Origin: Acetofilamentum sp.
Lineage (GTDB): Bacteria > Bacteroidota > Bacteroidia > Bacteroidales > JAFGUD01
Length of the DNA stretch: 15,342 nucleotides
Assembly: GCA_020722645.1 (NCBI GenBank)
Contig: DYKL01000043.1
Location: 1 to 15,342, forward strand
Direction of reading: 5' to 3'
The first letter of the stretch is position 1. Each line of letters starts with the position of its first letter. The notes beneath the pieces were generated by a model. That model worked only from the letters and a program-made list of their open reading frames with translations. It made no database searches and was not told the origin of the DNA. The position numbers were made by a program, and so were the translations under genes. Of this stretch, positions 7,130-14,887 are shown piece after piece.

Positions 7130-8193
7130 TTTATATATCGATTGTTTAAGTATTCTTTCCAGTCTCCTATATCAATCCAAGAATTTTCAGTTACCGGATA
7201 AACTCCAATCCTTCCATTTCTTTTTTTTATATTACTTATCAAATCAGTAATATGAAAAAAAGTATTATCAGGAATTTCATTTAATAAATGAGGTTCCAAA
7301 ATGTATAAGCCGGAATTTATTTTATAAGACAATTCAGGTTTTTCTTGTATATCAATTAATTCCCCATTTTCTTTTGTATTGATTACTCCATAAGGAATAT
7401 AAAAATGTTTTAATACAGCAATTATAGTTATTTCATTAGAATTTTCTTTATGATATTCGAGAAATTTTGAATATTCCTCTTTTATTAAAATGTCACAATT
7501 TGAAACAAAAAATGTTGTTTTGATAACATTTTTTAATAAATACAAACTGCCTGCTGTTCCTAATTCATTTATTTCCTGAACATATTTTATGTCGTATTTC
7601 CCTAAACCTTGTTCTGAAATAAAATGTTTAATTAAGTCAGCTTTATAGTTTACGGTTATAAAAAAATCATTAATTCCATAATCATTAAAACTATCCATAA
7701 TTTCCTCGAGCATTGTTTTTTCTCCAAGAGGAATTAATGCTTTCGGTAAAACATTTGTCAAAGGTTTTAGCCTTGAACCTTTTCCGCCTGCCATAATTAC
7801 AACCGGAATATTAAGTATTTCTTTTTTCGGCAATTTTTCGTCAGCCTCAAATACTTCTTCCCAGAATATTACATCAATAAGTTTTCCCGAATTATTTACT
7901 ATGGGCATACATTCAGTCCGAAAATTTATCATTTCCTTTTTTATAAAAAGAATTGGGCTATTTTCATGTGCAATTATTGTGTTCTTTCTTAATATTTTTT
8001 CGACTTCTGTTTCTAAAGAAATATTGTTAATTATTGCTCGTTGTATATCTCCGATTGTAATGAGATTTATAAAATCGTTACCCGAAAAAACCAATAATAG
8101 TTTTTTTTGGTTCAAGTCCATTTGTTTTAATGCAAAGATTAGACTTCTATCTTTTTGGATTTTAATTTTTTCTATTTTTTTCTCTAAATTCAT
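7126..8193 (-). CDS. ptmE: CBS-domain sugar nucleotidyltransferase, PtmE-like
   Basis: This 355-residue protein has two parts. An N-terminal CBS-pair region covers about residues 1-115, with LITIGDIQRAI and ECMPIVNNSGKLIDVIFWEEV. A sugar-phosphate nucleotidyltransferase domain follows, with the signature VVIMAGGKGSRLKPLT at 131-146, then LPKALIPLGEKTMLEEI and the closing motif WIDIGDWKEYLNNRY. The same architecture is known from Campylobacter PtmE, the glucosamine-1-phosphate guanylyltransferase that opens the GDP-linked legionaminic acid route. LegB and LegC homologues in this window support that reading. The substrate is inferred, not shown. The gene overlaps both neighbours by 4 nt (ATGA) and is in the middle of a coupled series. 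Confidence 0.85.
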   Translation of the reverse strand: MNLEKKIEKIKIQKDRSLIFALKQMDLNQKKLLLVFSGNDFINLITIGDIQRAIINNISLETEVEKILRKNTIIAHENSPILFIKKEMINFRTECMPIVNNSGKLIDVIFWEEVFEADEKLPKKEILNIPVVIMAGGKGSRLKPLTNVLPKALIPLGEKTMLEEIMDSFNDYGINDFFITVNYKADLIKHFISEQGLGKYDIKYVQEINELGTAGSLYLLKNVIKTTFFVSNCDILIKEEYSKFLEYHKENSNEITIIAVLKHFYIPYGVINTKENGELIDIQEKPELSYKINSGLYILEPHLLNEIPDNTFFHITDLISNIKKRNGRIGVYPVTENSWIDIGDWKEYLNNRYIK

Positions 8194-8753
8194 CTCTTCA
8201 AATTGTAATTTGATTTAAGTATAGAATAAAATTTGTAAGTTTTATATTCGTTTTTCAAAAAAAGAAATTCTTTAAACATACCTTCGTAATCCATACCGAT
8301 TTTCTTTAGAACCGTTTCAGAAGCAATATTATCTTTATCGCATTTGGCTTCGATTCTATTTAGGTTTAATTCACAAAATCCTATCTCTAAAATCTGCATT
8401 AATGTTTCAGTCATATATCCTTTATTTCCATATGCTTCGGAAAGTATAAATGCAATTTCAGCTCTTTTATGTTCACTTAGATATGTTATAAAACCTGCTA
8501 TTCCAATTGCTTTATTTACTTCTTTGTGATAAAGAACCCATTGTGCCGGTTCGCCATTTTTGTATTTTGTTAAAACACTTTCTATAAATTTCTTTGTCGT
8601 TTCAACACTTTTATGAGCATCCCATGTTAAATATTTTGTGATTGTATCACTTTTTGTAAATTCAAAAATATCAGACGCATCTTCAATTTTTAATTTTCTT
8701 AAAATCAAACGTTTTGTTTCAAGTGCTGGCAAGTTTTTAAAAAAGTCATGCAT
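8190..8753 (-). CDS. GNAT-family N-acetyltransferase (RimJ/RimL-like)
   Basis: This 187-residue acetyltransferase belongs to the GNAT superfamily. The N-terminal LETKRLILRKLKIEDASDIFEF is typical of the RimJ/RimL group. The acetyl-CoA binding region is at about residues 99-116, with EIAFILSEAYGNKGYMTETL. The later block LNRIEAKCDKDNIASETVLKKIGM is also characteristic. In sugar loci such enzymes acylate amino groups of nucleotide sugars, for example the C4 amine left by an aminotransferase, but ribosomal-protein-type substrates are not excluded by sequence alone. It starts 9 nt after the WbqC-like gene and overlaps the PtmE-like start by 4 nt. Confidence 0.85.
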   Translation of the reverse strand: MHDFFKNLPALETKRLILRKLKIEDASDIFEFTKSDTITKYLTWDAHKSVETTKKFIESVLTKYKNGEPAQWVLYHKEVNKAIGIAGFITYLSEHKRAEIAFILSEAYGNKGYMTETLMQILEIGFCELNLNRIEAKCDKDNIASETVLKKIGMDYEGMFKEFLFLKNEYKTYKFYSILKSNYNLKR

Positions 8754-8762
8754 GTTTTATAG

Positions 8763-9458
8763 TTAATCAATATTATTGAATATTAATTTTGAATTTTCAA
8801 ACCCTTCAAAAAATAAAATATCCAGACCGGATAAACCGGATAAAAAAGGATATTTACTATTTTGATTATAAACAGGATGTTTAAATTCATGCCAAATAAT
8901 TTTTATATTTTGATTCGCAAATTTGTTTAAAATTTCTTCTCCCATATAATTTTTTGAACCTTGTCCAGACAAATAATGACTTGCTTTGTTTATCGAACAA
9001 ATCTCGAACATTAACTCACCTTTTTTGCTTTGATATTTATTTTTTGAAGCTAATTCAGTTTCAGTCAAAATATTTAGGTGCTTCATTAAAAATAAGGTAG
9101 TTTCAATAACTAATAAATATGGTGCTAAGTCTTTACTTTTTATATATAATTCTTCAACTAATGGAAAAATAGAATTGTAAAATGGAGCTTTTTTATAATA
9201 ATTTGATAATTTATTTAAATGTTCAACAATCCAATTATTGTTTTTAAATTTAATATCACAAATTTTGGTATTTTGGTGAAATTCAACGGGTAAAGAAATA
9301 AATTTTGCTTCACCGTTACAATAAAATTGATTTCTGAATTGATTTGATTGCCGTTTCATGTCGACATTGTCAAGAAAAATCAATTTATCTGATTTTGATA
9401 TTTTATGAAGTAGCCCAAGCCAAGGCCAGTAAGATGGTTGATGTATAGATAAAATCAT
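8763..9458 (-). CDS. WbqC-like family protein
   Basis: This 231-residue protein belongs to the WbqC-like family, which is common in O-antigen and other surface-glycan loci. It opens with the family signature IHQPSYWPWLGLLHKISKSD and continues with FLDNVDMKRQSNQFRNQ. A further block, HYLSGQGSKNYMGEE, lies near residues 160-174. The biochemical function of the family is not firmly established. A role in modifying an amino sugar or attaching a residue is suggested only by context. The ATG at 9456-9458 shares its A with the TAA at 9458-9460 that would have ended the full-length deacetylase gene, a TAATG junction that shows the two genes were once translationally coupled. Confidence 0.88.
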   Translation of the reverse strand: MILSIHQPSYWPWLGLLHKISKSDKLIFLDNVDMKRQSNQFRNQFYCNGEAKFISLPVEFHQNTKICDIKFKNNNWIVEHLNKLSNYYKKAPFYNSIFPLVEELYIKSKDLAPYLLVIETTLFLMKHLNILTETELASKNKYQSKKGELMFEICSINKASHYLSGQGSKNYMGEEILNKFANQNIKIIWHEFKHPVYNQNSKYPFLSGLSGLDILFFEGFENSKLIFNNID

Positions 9459-9508
9459 TATATAATTTCTTTTAGTAAGACAAATGCTTCTGCATATTTT
9501 TTACCAAT

Positions 9509-10126
9509 TTAACTACCTCGCCAAATTGCTAAAGATTCAATTGTTTTCAAACTTCGCGGGTAATTTTCTGACATTATTTCTGATTCAAAATTATTTAAAA
9601 TTTTTATTTTTTCATCAAAAAAATCGGAAATATCTATAAAAACATTCGGTAAAAAAGCATTTTCGTTTAAAGCCGGTGCAAATTCTGTTTCAGAAACTGT
9701 TTCTCCCATTAGAATACGTTCAATAAACGGGTATCTGAAATTTTTGGTGCAACTGAATGTTGCTTTAAATGTTATTGCATGGTCTGTATGAACATCTGAA
9801 CGATTTGGTAAGTATATAATATTAGGTTTTATTTCTGTTATAACATTTGATATTGACTTTACCAAATCACCAAATGGTATTGAGTCCAACTTAGTAGTAG
9901 GGAAATCTAATTTGAAAATTTTTGTAAATCTATAAAGTTCGGCTACTTTTTCTATTTCTTTTTGTCGTTTCTCTATAAGTTCATCATTAAACCCGTTTTT
10001 TGTATCAATATTTGTAATAATAAGCCAAAAAATTTGATTTCCATCGGCTTTATGTTTTAATAATGTCCCACCGCACATTAGAGTTTCATCATCGGGATGA
10101 ACTGCAACGACAAGAATATTTTTCAT
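9509..10126 (-). CDS. PIG-L/LmbE-type deacetylase, C-terminus shortened by a premature stop
   Basis: This zinc-dependent N-deacetylase of the PIG-L/LmbE family removes acetyl groups from amino sugars. The zinc motif AHPDDE-like segment (VHPDDE) is at residues 9-14, with His10 and Asp13. The second motif HTDH is at 113-116. The annotated frame ends at 205 residues after LAIWRGS. The same frame continues past this TAA (9509-9511) as IGKKYAEAFVLLKEII to a TAA at 9458-9460 that overlaps the next gene's ATG. Relatives read RGSQ followed by YAEAF here, so the TAA is most simply a CAA to TAA change and the ancestral protein had 222 residues. The catalytic core is intact, so partial activity is possible. 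It starts 5 nt after the NeuD-type gene. Confidence 0.9.
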   Translation of the reverse strand: MKNILVVAVHPDDETLMCGGTLLKHKADGNQIFWLIITNIDTKNGFNDELIEKRQKEIEKVAELYRFTKIFKLDFPTTKLDSIPFGDLVKSISNVITEIKPNIIYLPNRSDVHTDHAITFKATFSCTKNFRYPFIERILMGETVSETEFAPALNENAFLPNVFIDISDFFDEKIKILNNFESEIMSENYPRSLKTIESLAIWRGS

Positions 10127-10131
10127 TTTAA

Positions 10132-10764
10132 TTATTTTATTTTTTTTGCAGGAATTCCAACATATACACCGCTTTCTATAATATCTTTTGTGACCACAGA
10201 ACCCGCACCGATTATTACATTTGAAGTTATTTTTAAATATTGTAATATTTGTGCACCGGTTCCTACTAAATTTTTTTCTCCGATTAGTATTCCGCCAGAT
10301 ATATTTGCAGTTGGATTAAAAATATTATAACTGCCTATCACTGTATCGTGCCCTATTGTACAATTTAAATTGAATATATTAAAAGAACCTATTTGAATGT
10401 CAGTGGTTAATATATTCCCGGCACAAACTATATTTCCTTTACCAAAAGAAATTCGTTCAAAGTCTCCTATGATACCTGGATGTATTAGATTAGGAAAATC
10501 AATATTTGGATTTTGAATAAATTTTTCCGACAATTTTTTTATTAATCCAGGATCCCCTATTCCGAACACTGCACTAATTTTTTCTTGTGTATTTTCTAAC
10601 CATTTATCATTTTTCACTATTTGATACCTTCCGTTATATTCGCCAATTTTATTATCAATATAACCTAAAAGATTCCATTGTTTTTGAACTTTATTAATAT
10701 CATCAATTAAAAAGGAAACTTCTTTAGCAAAACCACCTGAACCTATAATAACTATGTCTTTCAT
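10132..10764 (-). CDS. NeuD/PglD-type sugar O/N-acyltransferase (LegH-like candidate)
   Basis: This 210-residue acyltransferase of the NeuD/PglD type has an N-terminal Rossmann-like domain with IIGSGGFAKEV (6-16), which binds the nucleotide sugar, and a C-terminal left-handed beta-helix of hexapeptide repeats. The general-base histidine is likely His139 in CTIGHDTVIG, and HPG follows the linker at 95-97. It ends in GAGSVVTKDI and VGIPAKKIK, as usual for the family. Its place directly after legB and legC makes it a good candidate for N-acylation of the C4 amine that LegC produces, the LegH step in legionaminic acid synthesis. That assignment is contextual. It begins 10 nt after the legC stop and is intact. 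Confidence 0.88.
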   Translation of the reverse strand: MKDIVIIGSGGFAKEVSFLIDDINKVQKQWNLLGYIDNKIGEYNGRYQIVKNDKWLENTQEKISAVFGIGDPGLIKKLSEKFIQNPNIDFPNLIHPGIIGDFERISFGKGNIVCAGNILTTDIQIGSFNIFNLNCTIGHDTVIGSYNIFNPTANISGGILIGEKNLVGTGAQILQYLKITSNVIIGAGSVVTKDIIESGVYVGIPAKKIK

Positions 10765-11141
10765 TATTTTTGATTTAAAAAATTATGCTACTTGGAATAT
10801 TAACTAATCTTTCTGCAAAATATTTTGAGTTTTCAATATTTTCAGCTTGACATCTTTTAAATATTTCTAATTCTGTCATTAATTTCCACGCTGGACGCGT
10901 CATAACTTTATTGCTATTTGAATATTCGAGAAATTCATCTCTTATTTTTTGATTTTCAAATAAAATGCAATTTAGCCAAAAATTAGCTTTGCTTTCGGTT
11001 ATTTCGGTTAAATATTTAATTTTTTCTTTTTCAAAAAATTTGTGATATTCAAAAGCAATTTTTCGTTTTATTGAAATAATTTTTTCAATATTTTCCATTT
11101 GTGCGACTCCAATAGCAGCATTAAGATTAGTAAGTCGGTAG

Positions 11142-11159
11142 TTATAACGGATGTTTGCC
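11142..11159 (+). repeat. left target duplication and terminal inverted repeat of the legC element
   Basis: TTATAA at 11142-11147 is the target copy, followed by the 12-bp terminal repeat CGGATGTTTGCC at 11148-11159. This is the exact reverse complement of the right end. Because TTATAA is itself palindromic, the dyad extends to 18 bp. Confidence 0.9.
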
Positions 11160-11370
11160 AAAACCCGAAACACAACACACTTATAATCAATAAATTACAT
11201 AAAAATAACACTTCGTTTAGTGACCACAAACGAAACTTATTGATAACAAATGGATTGCAAAAATAAATTTTTTTCAAATATAAAACAATTATTGACCACA
11301 AAAAAATACTTTTTTTCTGTCATTTTATTTATTTACAGAGACTTAACTTGTTTTTTCGGGCAAACATCCG
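11148..11370. mobile_element. 223-bp MITE-like non-autonomous element in legC
   Basis: The element has perfect 12-bp terminal inverted repeats (CGGATGTTTGCC and GGCAAACATCCG) and is flanked by TTATAA on both sides. It has no credible coding region. The short frames inside are low-complexity and cross the boundary. The interior is AT-rich and holds a hairpin-forming pair, TTCGTTT at 11212-11218 and AAACGAA at 11228-11234, and a 10-bp direct repeat TGACCACAAA at 11221-11230 and 11293-11302. The size, lack of a transposase and precise target duplication fit a miniature inverted-repeat transposable element moved by a transposase elsewhere in the genome. I do not recognise the family. Confidence 0.88.
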
Positions 11371-11376
11371 TTATAA
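11359..11376 (-). repeat. right terminal inverted repeat and target duplication of the legC element
   Basis: GGCAAACATCCG at 11359-11370 is followed by the second TTATAA at 11371-11376. Joining the flanks across a single TTATAA restores the legC reading frame through VVAYNYRL. Confidence 0.9.
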
Positions 11377-12135
11377 GCAACAACATCATGATTAAATTCC
11401 CATTTATGCGGAATTTTTCCTGTTGTGGTAAGGTGTTTTGCCTTTTTTGCAAACTCTTCGCTGTCAGTTAAAATCATTCCACCTCCTCCGGTTGTTAATG
11501 TTTTGTTTCCATTAAAACTTAAAATTCCGGCTGCTCCGAAAGTACCGGTATGTTTTTCTTTGTAAAAAGAACCCAACGATTCTGCGGCATCTTCTATTAC
11601 AATGATATTATGTTTATTGCATATTTCAACAATATCGTCAATTCTGCAAGGAAATCCGAAAGTGTGAACAGGAACGCAAGCTTTTATTTGTTTATTTGTG
11701 TTGATATTAATACATTTATTATCAACTTGTTTTGTTTTATTTTTCAAAAAAGCTGTTAATTTTTCCGGTGATAATCCGGCGGTATCAATATCAACATCAA
11801 TAAAAATCGGATTTGAGTTTGCATGTTTGATTGCATTTACAGTTGCAACAAATGTTAATGGTTGAGTAATTACTTCGTTTTCAGCATCTACACCTGCAAG
11901 TTGCAGAGCTATTTGTAAAGCTGTTGTTCCATTTACGGTTGCAACAGCATATTTTGCTCCGGTATAATCGCAAATATTTTTTTCAAAAAGTTCGACAAAT
12001 TTTCCTACGTAAGAAACAAAAGTTGTATAAATACATTCGTTGAGGTATTTTTTTTCGTTTCCAAAAAATACGGGAGCATGAAGTGGAATAAACTCTTCGG
12101 TTTTGTAGATTTGCCTTATTTTATTTAATATTTTT

Positions 12136-13116
12136 TCAAACATTGTAAATATCTGTTTTGTATTTTATAATATTTTCAGATTTTGTAAACCATTCAATAG
12201 TTTCTGTTAAACCTTGTTCTAAGTTAAAATCCGGTTTGAAGTTTGTTAGCTTTTTAATCAAATTATTATCGCCCCATAATCTGAAAACTTCGGAATTATG
12301 AGGTCTAAGTCTTTCATTTTCTGTAATAAATTTCACATCAGATTTCATAATGTCTTTTATCAAATTTAATGTATCTTTCATTGATATTTCGTAATTTGAA
12401 GAAATATTTACTTCCATTCCGATAGCTTCTTCACATTCTGCTAATTCTATAAAACCCTTACAAGTATCTTTAACAAAATTAAAATCACGTGTTGGTCTCA
12501 AATCTCCAACTTTTATTGTTTTTAATCCACTTGCTATCTGCGAAATAATAGATGGAATTATTGCTCTTGCAGATTGTCGTGGTCCGTATGTATTAAATGG
12601 TCGAGCAATAGTTATTGGCAAATTAAATGAATTGAAGAAACTTAATGCAATTGCATCGGCACCAATTTTACTTGCCGAATATGGTGATTGCGCTTGTTTG
12701 GGATGCTTTTCATCAATAGGAACATATTTTGCAGTTCCATAAACTTCCGAAGTAGAAGTATGAACTAATCTTTTAACATTATTTTCTTTTGCAGCTTGAC
12801 AAATATTTAAAGTTCCTTTAATATTTGTATCAATATAAGAATCAGGAGCAACATAAGAATAGGGTATTGCAATTAATGCTGCTAGGTGGAATATTATATC
12901 TATATTTTTTGTTATTTCTTTACAAAAATGAGAGTCTCGAATATCTCCTGATATTACTTCTAAATTATTATTTTTTGGAATATCTTCCAGCCAGCCCCAA
13001 TTATTAAAAGAATTATATTGTGATAATGCTTTAACGTAATAATCTTTTTGCAGAAGCATTTCTGTCAAATGTGAACCTATGAAACCGTCTGCTCCTGTAA
13101 CTAAAACTTTTTTCAT
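12136..13116 (-). CDS. legB: NAD-dependent 4,6-dehydratase, LegB-type
   Basis: This 326-residue extended short-chain dehydrogenase is of the nucleotide-sugar 4,6-dehydratase kind. The NAD-binding motif TGADGFIGSH lies at residues 7-16. The active-site segment TSTSEVYGTA is at about 120-129, and the YxxxK pair is Tyr146 and Lys150 in PYSASK. Other family blocks are RPFNTYGPRQSARAIIP and RDFNFVKDTCKGFI. The whole-protein pattern, including FHLAALIAIPYSYVAPDSYIDTNIKGT, is that of LegB, which acts on an N-acetylglucosamine nucleotide ahead of the LegC aminotransferase. LegC follows directly with an 8-nt overlap. A PtmE-like enzyme downstream suggests the nucleotide may be GDP, but this cannot be read from the sequence. 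The protein is intact. Confidence 0.9.
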   Translation of the reverse strand: MKKVLVTGADGFIGSHLTEMLLQKDYYVKALSQYNSFNNWGWLEDIPKNNNLEVISGDIRDSHFCKEITKNIDIIFHLAALIAIPYSYVAPDSYIDTNIKGTLNICQAAKENNVKRLVHTSTSEVYGTAKYVPIDEKHPKQAQSPYSASKIGADAIALSFFNSFNLPITIARPFNTYGPRQSARAIIPSIISQIASGLKTIKVGDLRPTRDFNFVKDTCKGFIELAECEEAIGMEVNISSNYEISMKDTLNLIKDIMKSDVKFITENERLRPHNSEVFRLWGDNNLIKKLTNFKPDFNLEQGLTETIEWFTKSENIIKYKTDIYNV

Positions 13117-13266
13117 TTTTTAACTTATTTACTAAAAAGAAATAATGAGTTTAGTCTAAAAAAGGTCAAAAACAAATAAATCACACAAAGACGCTAATAT
13201 ATAAAACGTTGATTATTAGTTAATTACATTTTACATCTTTGTGACTTTGCTTGAGAATCTACCTTT
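13117..13266. other. 150-bp noncoding gap with an imperfect inverted repeat
   Basis: This is the longest gene-free gap between intact genes of the glycan operon. It contains TCACACAAAGACG at 13181-13193 and an inverted, imperfect counterpart around 13233-13245 (CATCTTTGTGAC). These resemble the CACAAAGA / TCTTTGTG repeats often seen between Bacteroidota genes. I see no convincing TTTG / TAnnTTTG promoter and no GC-rich terminator here, and whether it separates two transcripts is open. Confidence 0.4.
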
Positions 13267-14199
13267 TTATACCAGACTCAATAATTGAACAATAAAAAAT
13301 TTAATTTTGTCTTTTGTTGTTTTCATTTCTCTAAATGAGATTTTTTTTGTTTTGATTAACTCTTTTGCTTTTTTTAAATTTCTTAATGCAAAGTAATAAA
13401 GAAAGTTTAACTTGTTATAATGTTTTATTTGTTGATTTATGACATCAGTATGTTCGGGAAAAATATTAAGGTATTCATAATATAAAACAATGAAACCGTT
13501 ATTAATTTTTATTATGTTTTCTCTTCGTTTTACTAAATTTTTCTCTCTTTTTTGTGCTGTTATACCGTTTTCATGAACCCTATAAACAGCTCCCGTAAAA
13601 GGTAAATATTTTAATTTACCGAATTGGCTTAGTAATATCCATAAGGGCCAATCTCCTGTAAATGCATTAAAAAACCATTCAGGAAAATCGCCGATTAAAT
13701 TATTCCTAAACATTGCGGTAAGTGTGCTAACTCTATTTTCTATTAACAAATCTTTGGTATCGTTATCGTATTCAAAATCAAAATTCACAAGTCTGTCTTT
13801 TGAAACTTCCGAGTTTTCCTCATAAAGAAAAACTGCGTCATGATGACATAAAACATATTCGGGATTTGCTTCTAAAAAGTCAACTTGTTTTTGAAGTTTA
13901 TAAGGGTCTGTCCAGTAGTCGTCGCCTTCAAGTATTGCAATGTATTTCCCTTTTGCATTTTGCAAAACATCAATAAAATTAGGCAACATTCCGATATTTT
14001 GTTCATTTAATATTAATTGAATTTTGTCAGGAAATTTATTTTGATATTCTATGCAAATTTCTCTGGTTTTATCAGTTGAACAATCTTCTCCAATAATTAA
14101 TTTATAATCAAAATTAGTTTTTTGCATCATTACTCCTTCAATTGCTTGTGCAATAAACTTTTCATGATTATATGTTATCATGCAAATACTTACTGTCAT
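13267..14199 (-). CDS. GT2-family glycosyltransferase
   Basis: This 310-residue inverting glycosyltransferase has the GT-A fold of family 2. The N-terminus is VSICMITYNHEKFIAQAIEGVMMQ. The nucleotide-binding segment GEDCSTDKT is at residues 37-45, and the metal-binding EGDDYWTDPYKLQKQVDFLEANP starts at 91. The central region HHDAVFLY and FTGDWPLWILLSQFG fits acceptor-side positions seen in this group. No transmembrane helices are obvious, so it is a cytoplasmic or membrane-associated enzyme that adds a residue to the glycan. It starts 1 nt after the stop of the NeuD-type gene, and a 150-bp gap follows before legB. Confidence 0.9.
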   Translation of the reverse strand: MTVSICMITYNHEKFIAQAIEGVMMQKTNFDYKLIIGEDCSTDKTREICIEYQNKFPDKIQLILNEQNIGMLPNFIDVLQNAKGKYIAILEGDDYWTDPYKLQKQVDFLEANPEYVLCHHDAVFLYEENSEVSKDRLVNFDFEYDNDTKDLLIENRVSTLTAMFRNNLIGDFPEWFFNAFTGDWPLWILLSQFGKLKYLPFTGAVYRVHENGITAQKREKNLVKRRENIIKINNGFIVLYYEYLNIFPEHTDVINQQIKHYNKLNFLYYFALRNLKKAKELIKTKKISFREMKTTKDKIKFFIVQLLSLV

Positions 14200-14200
14200 T

Positions 14201-14866
14201 TTATTTTAAATATTTTTCTCCGATTTCTCTTTTTCTGATAACTTTTGCCGGATTTCCGTATGCAATACAATTTGGCGGAATATCTTTTGTAACTACTGCA
14301 CCGGAGCCGATAACAGTATGCTCTCCAATTTTGACTCTATCCCTTAACACTGCCCCTAATGCAATTGCGGAATATTGTTTTATTGAAACAATTCCTCCAA
14401 GTGAAACTCCAGGAGCTAAACTTGAAAAATTATCCATAACACAGTCATGTTCTAAAAATGAATTTGTATTGATAATACAATGATTTTTTATTTCTGCAAG
14501 TGTATTGATAATTACACCCGGCATTAAAACAATTCCTTTTCCTATTTTTACATTTTTGCCAATTATAACAGAAGGGTGAATTGCATTTACGAATTCAAAA
14601 TTTGGTTTTAAATTTAGAATAATATCAACAAGTATTGAACGTAAATAATTATCTCCCAGACAAACAATACCTTTATTTACATTATATTGGCTAGATAATT
14701 CAATTAAATTTTCTTGTCGTCCGATTATTTTATAATCATTAAACTTACTTCCTATTTCTTTTTTTGAATCAATAATCCCGGCTATTTTATATTTTGCTTC
14801 TTTTTCAACAATATCAATAACAACATTGCAGTGTGGACCCGCTCCGAATAAAAATATTTTTTCCAT
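14201..14866 (-). CDS. NeuD/PglD-type sugar acyltransferase
   Basis: This 221-residue protein has an N-terminal Rossmann-like domain (IFLFGAGPHCNVVIDIVE, 4-21) and a hexapeptide-repeat left-handed beta-helix from about residue 96 onward. The likely catalytic base is His140 in NTNSFLEHDCVM. HPSVIIG at 97-103 opens the helix. The end GSGAVVTKDIPPNCIAYGNPAKVIRKR is typical of the family. It transfers an acetyl or other acyl group from CoA to an amino or hydroxyl group of a nucleotide sugar. It is the second such gene in the window and differs clearly from the one at 10132-10764, so the two probably act on different positions or sugars. It lies 21 nt after the regulator fragment and 1 nt before the GT2 gene. 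Confidence 0.88.
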   Translation of the reverse strand: MEKIFLFGAGPHCNVVIDIVEKEAKYKIAGIIDSKKEIGSKFNDYKIIGRQENLIELSSQYNVNKGIVCLGDNYLRSILVDIILNLKPNFEFVNAIHPSVIIGKNVKIGKGIVLMPGVIINTLAEIKNHCIINTNSFLEHDCVMDNFSSLAPGVSLGGIVSIKQYSAIALGAVLRDRVKIGEHTVIGSGAVVTKDIPPNCIAYGNPAKVIRKREIGEKYLK

Positions 14867-14887
14867 ATTACAATTTTATTGCTATTT

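Larger units (their letters stand above)
10775..12143 (-). pseudogene. legC: LegC-type PLP-dependent aminotransferase interrupted by a 223-bp element
   Basis: This is a DegT/DnrJ/EryC1/StrS-family aminotransferase of the LegC type, which adds an amino group at C4 of the 4-keto sugar made by LegB. The N-terminal part has the family opening HAPVFFGNEKKYLNECI, the EDAAESLGS motif with Asp185, and the PLP lysine Lys214 in SFNGNKTLTTGGGG. After residue 258 (HDVVAYN) the frame enters foreign DNA and stops (11343-11345). The C-terminal part resumes at YRLTNLNAAIGVAQ and runs to 10775. Removing 229 bp (element plus one copy of TTATAA) leaves 1140 bp, exactly 379 codons and a stop, with HDVVAYNYRLTNLNAAIG restored. 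The gene overlaps the legB end by 8 nt. As written, the product lacks the C-terminal domain and should be inactive. Confidence 0.93.

Noticed and set aside
11068..11301. Open frame of 77 codons on the minus strand across the legC element
   Set aside because: It crosses the element boundary into legC in the wrong frame, is low-complexity and hydrophobic by composition only, and has no family resemblance.
11250..11471. Plus-strand open frame of 73 codons spanning the right end of the element
   Set aside because: It runs antisense into conserved legC codons and starts inside the noncoding element.
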